Below, piece after piece: positions 14,454-15,085 of a stretch of 15,085 nt of DNA. The notes under the pieces were generated by a model. That model searched no databases. It was not told the origin of the DNA and worked only from the letters and a program-made list of their open reading frames with translations. The stretch is from positions 1 to 15,085 of the forward strand of contig CAYMST010000106.1 in assembly GCA_964393115.1 (NCBI GenBank). Direction: 5' to 3'. Origin of the DNA: CAYMST01 sp964393115. GTDB taxonomy: Bacteria; Bacteroidota; Bacteroidia; Cytophagales; Cyclobacteriaceae. Made by a program: the position numbers and the translations under genes. The first letter of the stretch is position 1. Every line of letters starts with the position of its first letter.

Positions 14454-15085
14454 ATGATGAGAGCGGTTAAAAAAATTCTATTTGCCATATTGTTTATCGC
14501 AGGTACCTTATTTGGAGCTGTATTCTTTCATTTAACGTCTTTAAAGCCCTATTATAACGGTTTTCACTATTTTGAAAATGTGCAAAATGAGACGGAAATT
14601 TTTTTCGATGAACACGCCATTCCGCACGTTATCGCGCATAACGAATCTGATGCATTTTTTTCCTTAGGTTATCTACATGCCATGGAGCGTTTATGGCAAA
14701 TGGAACTGCTGCGCAGGATTGCTCCTGGTAGATTAAGTGAGGTTTTGGGCAAAGACCTAATAGGCGCAGATAAGTTTTTCAGGGCAATGGGAATTCATCA
14801 TTACTCTGAGGTATCGGCCGAACGATTTGAAAGGGAGGCACCTCGAGAAGTTAAAGAAGCCGTACAGAGCTACTTAAATGGAATTAATGAATTTGTAAAA
14901 TCAGGCTATCTGCCATTTGAATTTCAACTTATAAGGCTAGACAAAACGCCCTTTACACTCGTCGATATTTACAACATTATTGGCTATATGTCGTACAACT
15001 TTGACCACGCTAATAAGACCGACCCTTTGGTTACCTATATTACGGGTTTAGGTCAATCTTATATTGCTGATTTATCACTAGAAGG
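14454..15085 (+). CDS. Penicillin acylase family (S45) N-terminal nucleophile hydrolase, 5' part
   Basis: Open to the end of the window (210 codons seen). Residues 1-28 are a membrane anchor or signal (MMRAVKKILFAILFIAGTLF onward). The start of the alpha-chain follows: IFFDEHAIPHVIAHNESDAF (family: D..GiPHI.A....Da.), then LGYLHAMERLWQMELLRRIA and PGRLSEVLG, all strongly conserved in S45 enzymes, with the GADKFFRAMG segment after them. These proteins cleave themselves so that a Ser starts the beta-chain; that Ser lies beyond the window, so activity cannot be judged. Homologues hydrolyse amides such as beta-lactams or acyl-homoserine lactones; in Bacteroidota the substrate is usually unknown. 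ATG at 14454 or 14457. TATATTTC (14422-14429) is one base from the -7 consensus. Confidence 0.92.
   Translation, partial: MMRAVKKILFAILFIAGTLFGAVFFHLTSLKPYYNGFHYFENVQNETEIFFDEHAIPHVIAHNESDAFFSLGYLHAMERLWQMELLRRIAPGRLSEVLGKDLIGADKFFRAMGIHHYSEVSAERFEREAPREVKEAVQSYLNGINEFVKSGYLPFEFQLIRLDKTPFTLVDIYNIIGYMSYNFDHANKTDPLVTYITGLGQSYIADLSLE

Overview
The window looks like ordinary chromosome from a Bacteroidota bacterium, most likely of the Cytophagales type. Four things suggest this. The DNA is AT-rich. Genes mostly lack strong Shine-Dalgarno sites and have A-rich leaders instead. Promoter-like elements match the Bacteroidota -7 consensus TAnnTTTG (before the small protein at 8714, the channel at 11253 and the glycosyltransferase at 6003). 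The gene families (M1 lipoprotein peptidase, MORN_2-repeat secreted protein, CASTOR/POLLUX-like channel, penicillin acylase) are also common there. I see no rRNA, tRNA, CRISPR array, insertion sequence or phage gene. The species assignment is inference.

Layout. 1-1456: the 3' end of an isochorismatase-fold protein whose usual catalytic Lys and Cys are both replaced, followed 10 bp later by a LysR regulator. 1811-2383: a stand-alone HupE/UreJ-type membrane protein. 2711-4921: a large M1 zinc aminopeptidase lipoprotein, whose stop codon overlaps that of a convergent GT4 glycosyltransferase (4918-6003). 6149-6535: a small Hsp20-like protein with a very clear intrinsic terminator. 6959-7384: a secreted MORN_2-repeat protein. 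7601-9355: a loose region with a PPP-type phosphatase, two or three very small genes not normally annotated, and an antitoxin-like 60-residue protein. 9352-11253: a CASTOR/POLLUX-type ion channel with tandem Rossmann-like domains. 11489-11896: a cytoplasmic TPM-domain protein. 11900-12661: an SDR oxidoreductase. 12741-13568: a DUF5996-like protein. 13601-14362: a voltage-sensor potassium-channel-like protein with an unusual selectivity filter. 14454 to the end: the start of a penicillin acylase family protein.

How the genes fit together. Most are monocistronic with frequent strand changes: three convergent pairs are packed to -4, -4 and +3 bp, and divergent pairs share 79-235 bp spacers. Only the isochorismatase-like/LysR pair looks like an operon. 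Two unrelated ion channels lie within 5 kb (9352-14362), which hints at a loose ion-homeostasis or envelope theme, but nothing forms a recognisable pathway or defence system. I did not find a convincing new multi-gene system. The most unusual items are the potassium-channel filter, the isochorismatase-like protein without its catalytic residues, and a cluster of tiny membrane proteins.
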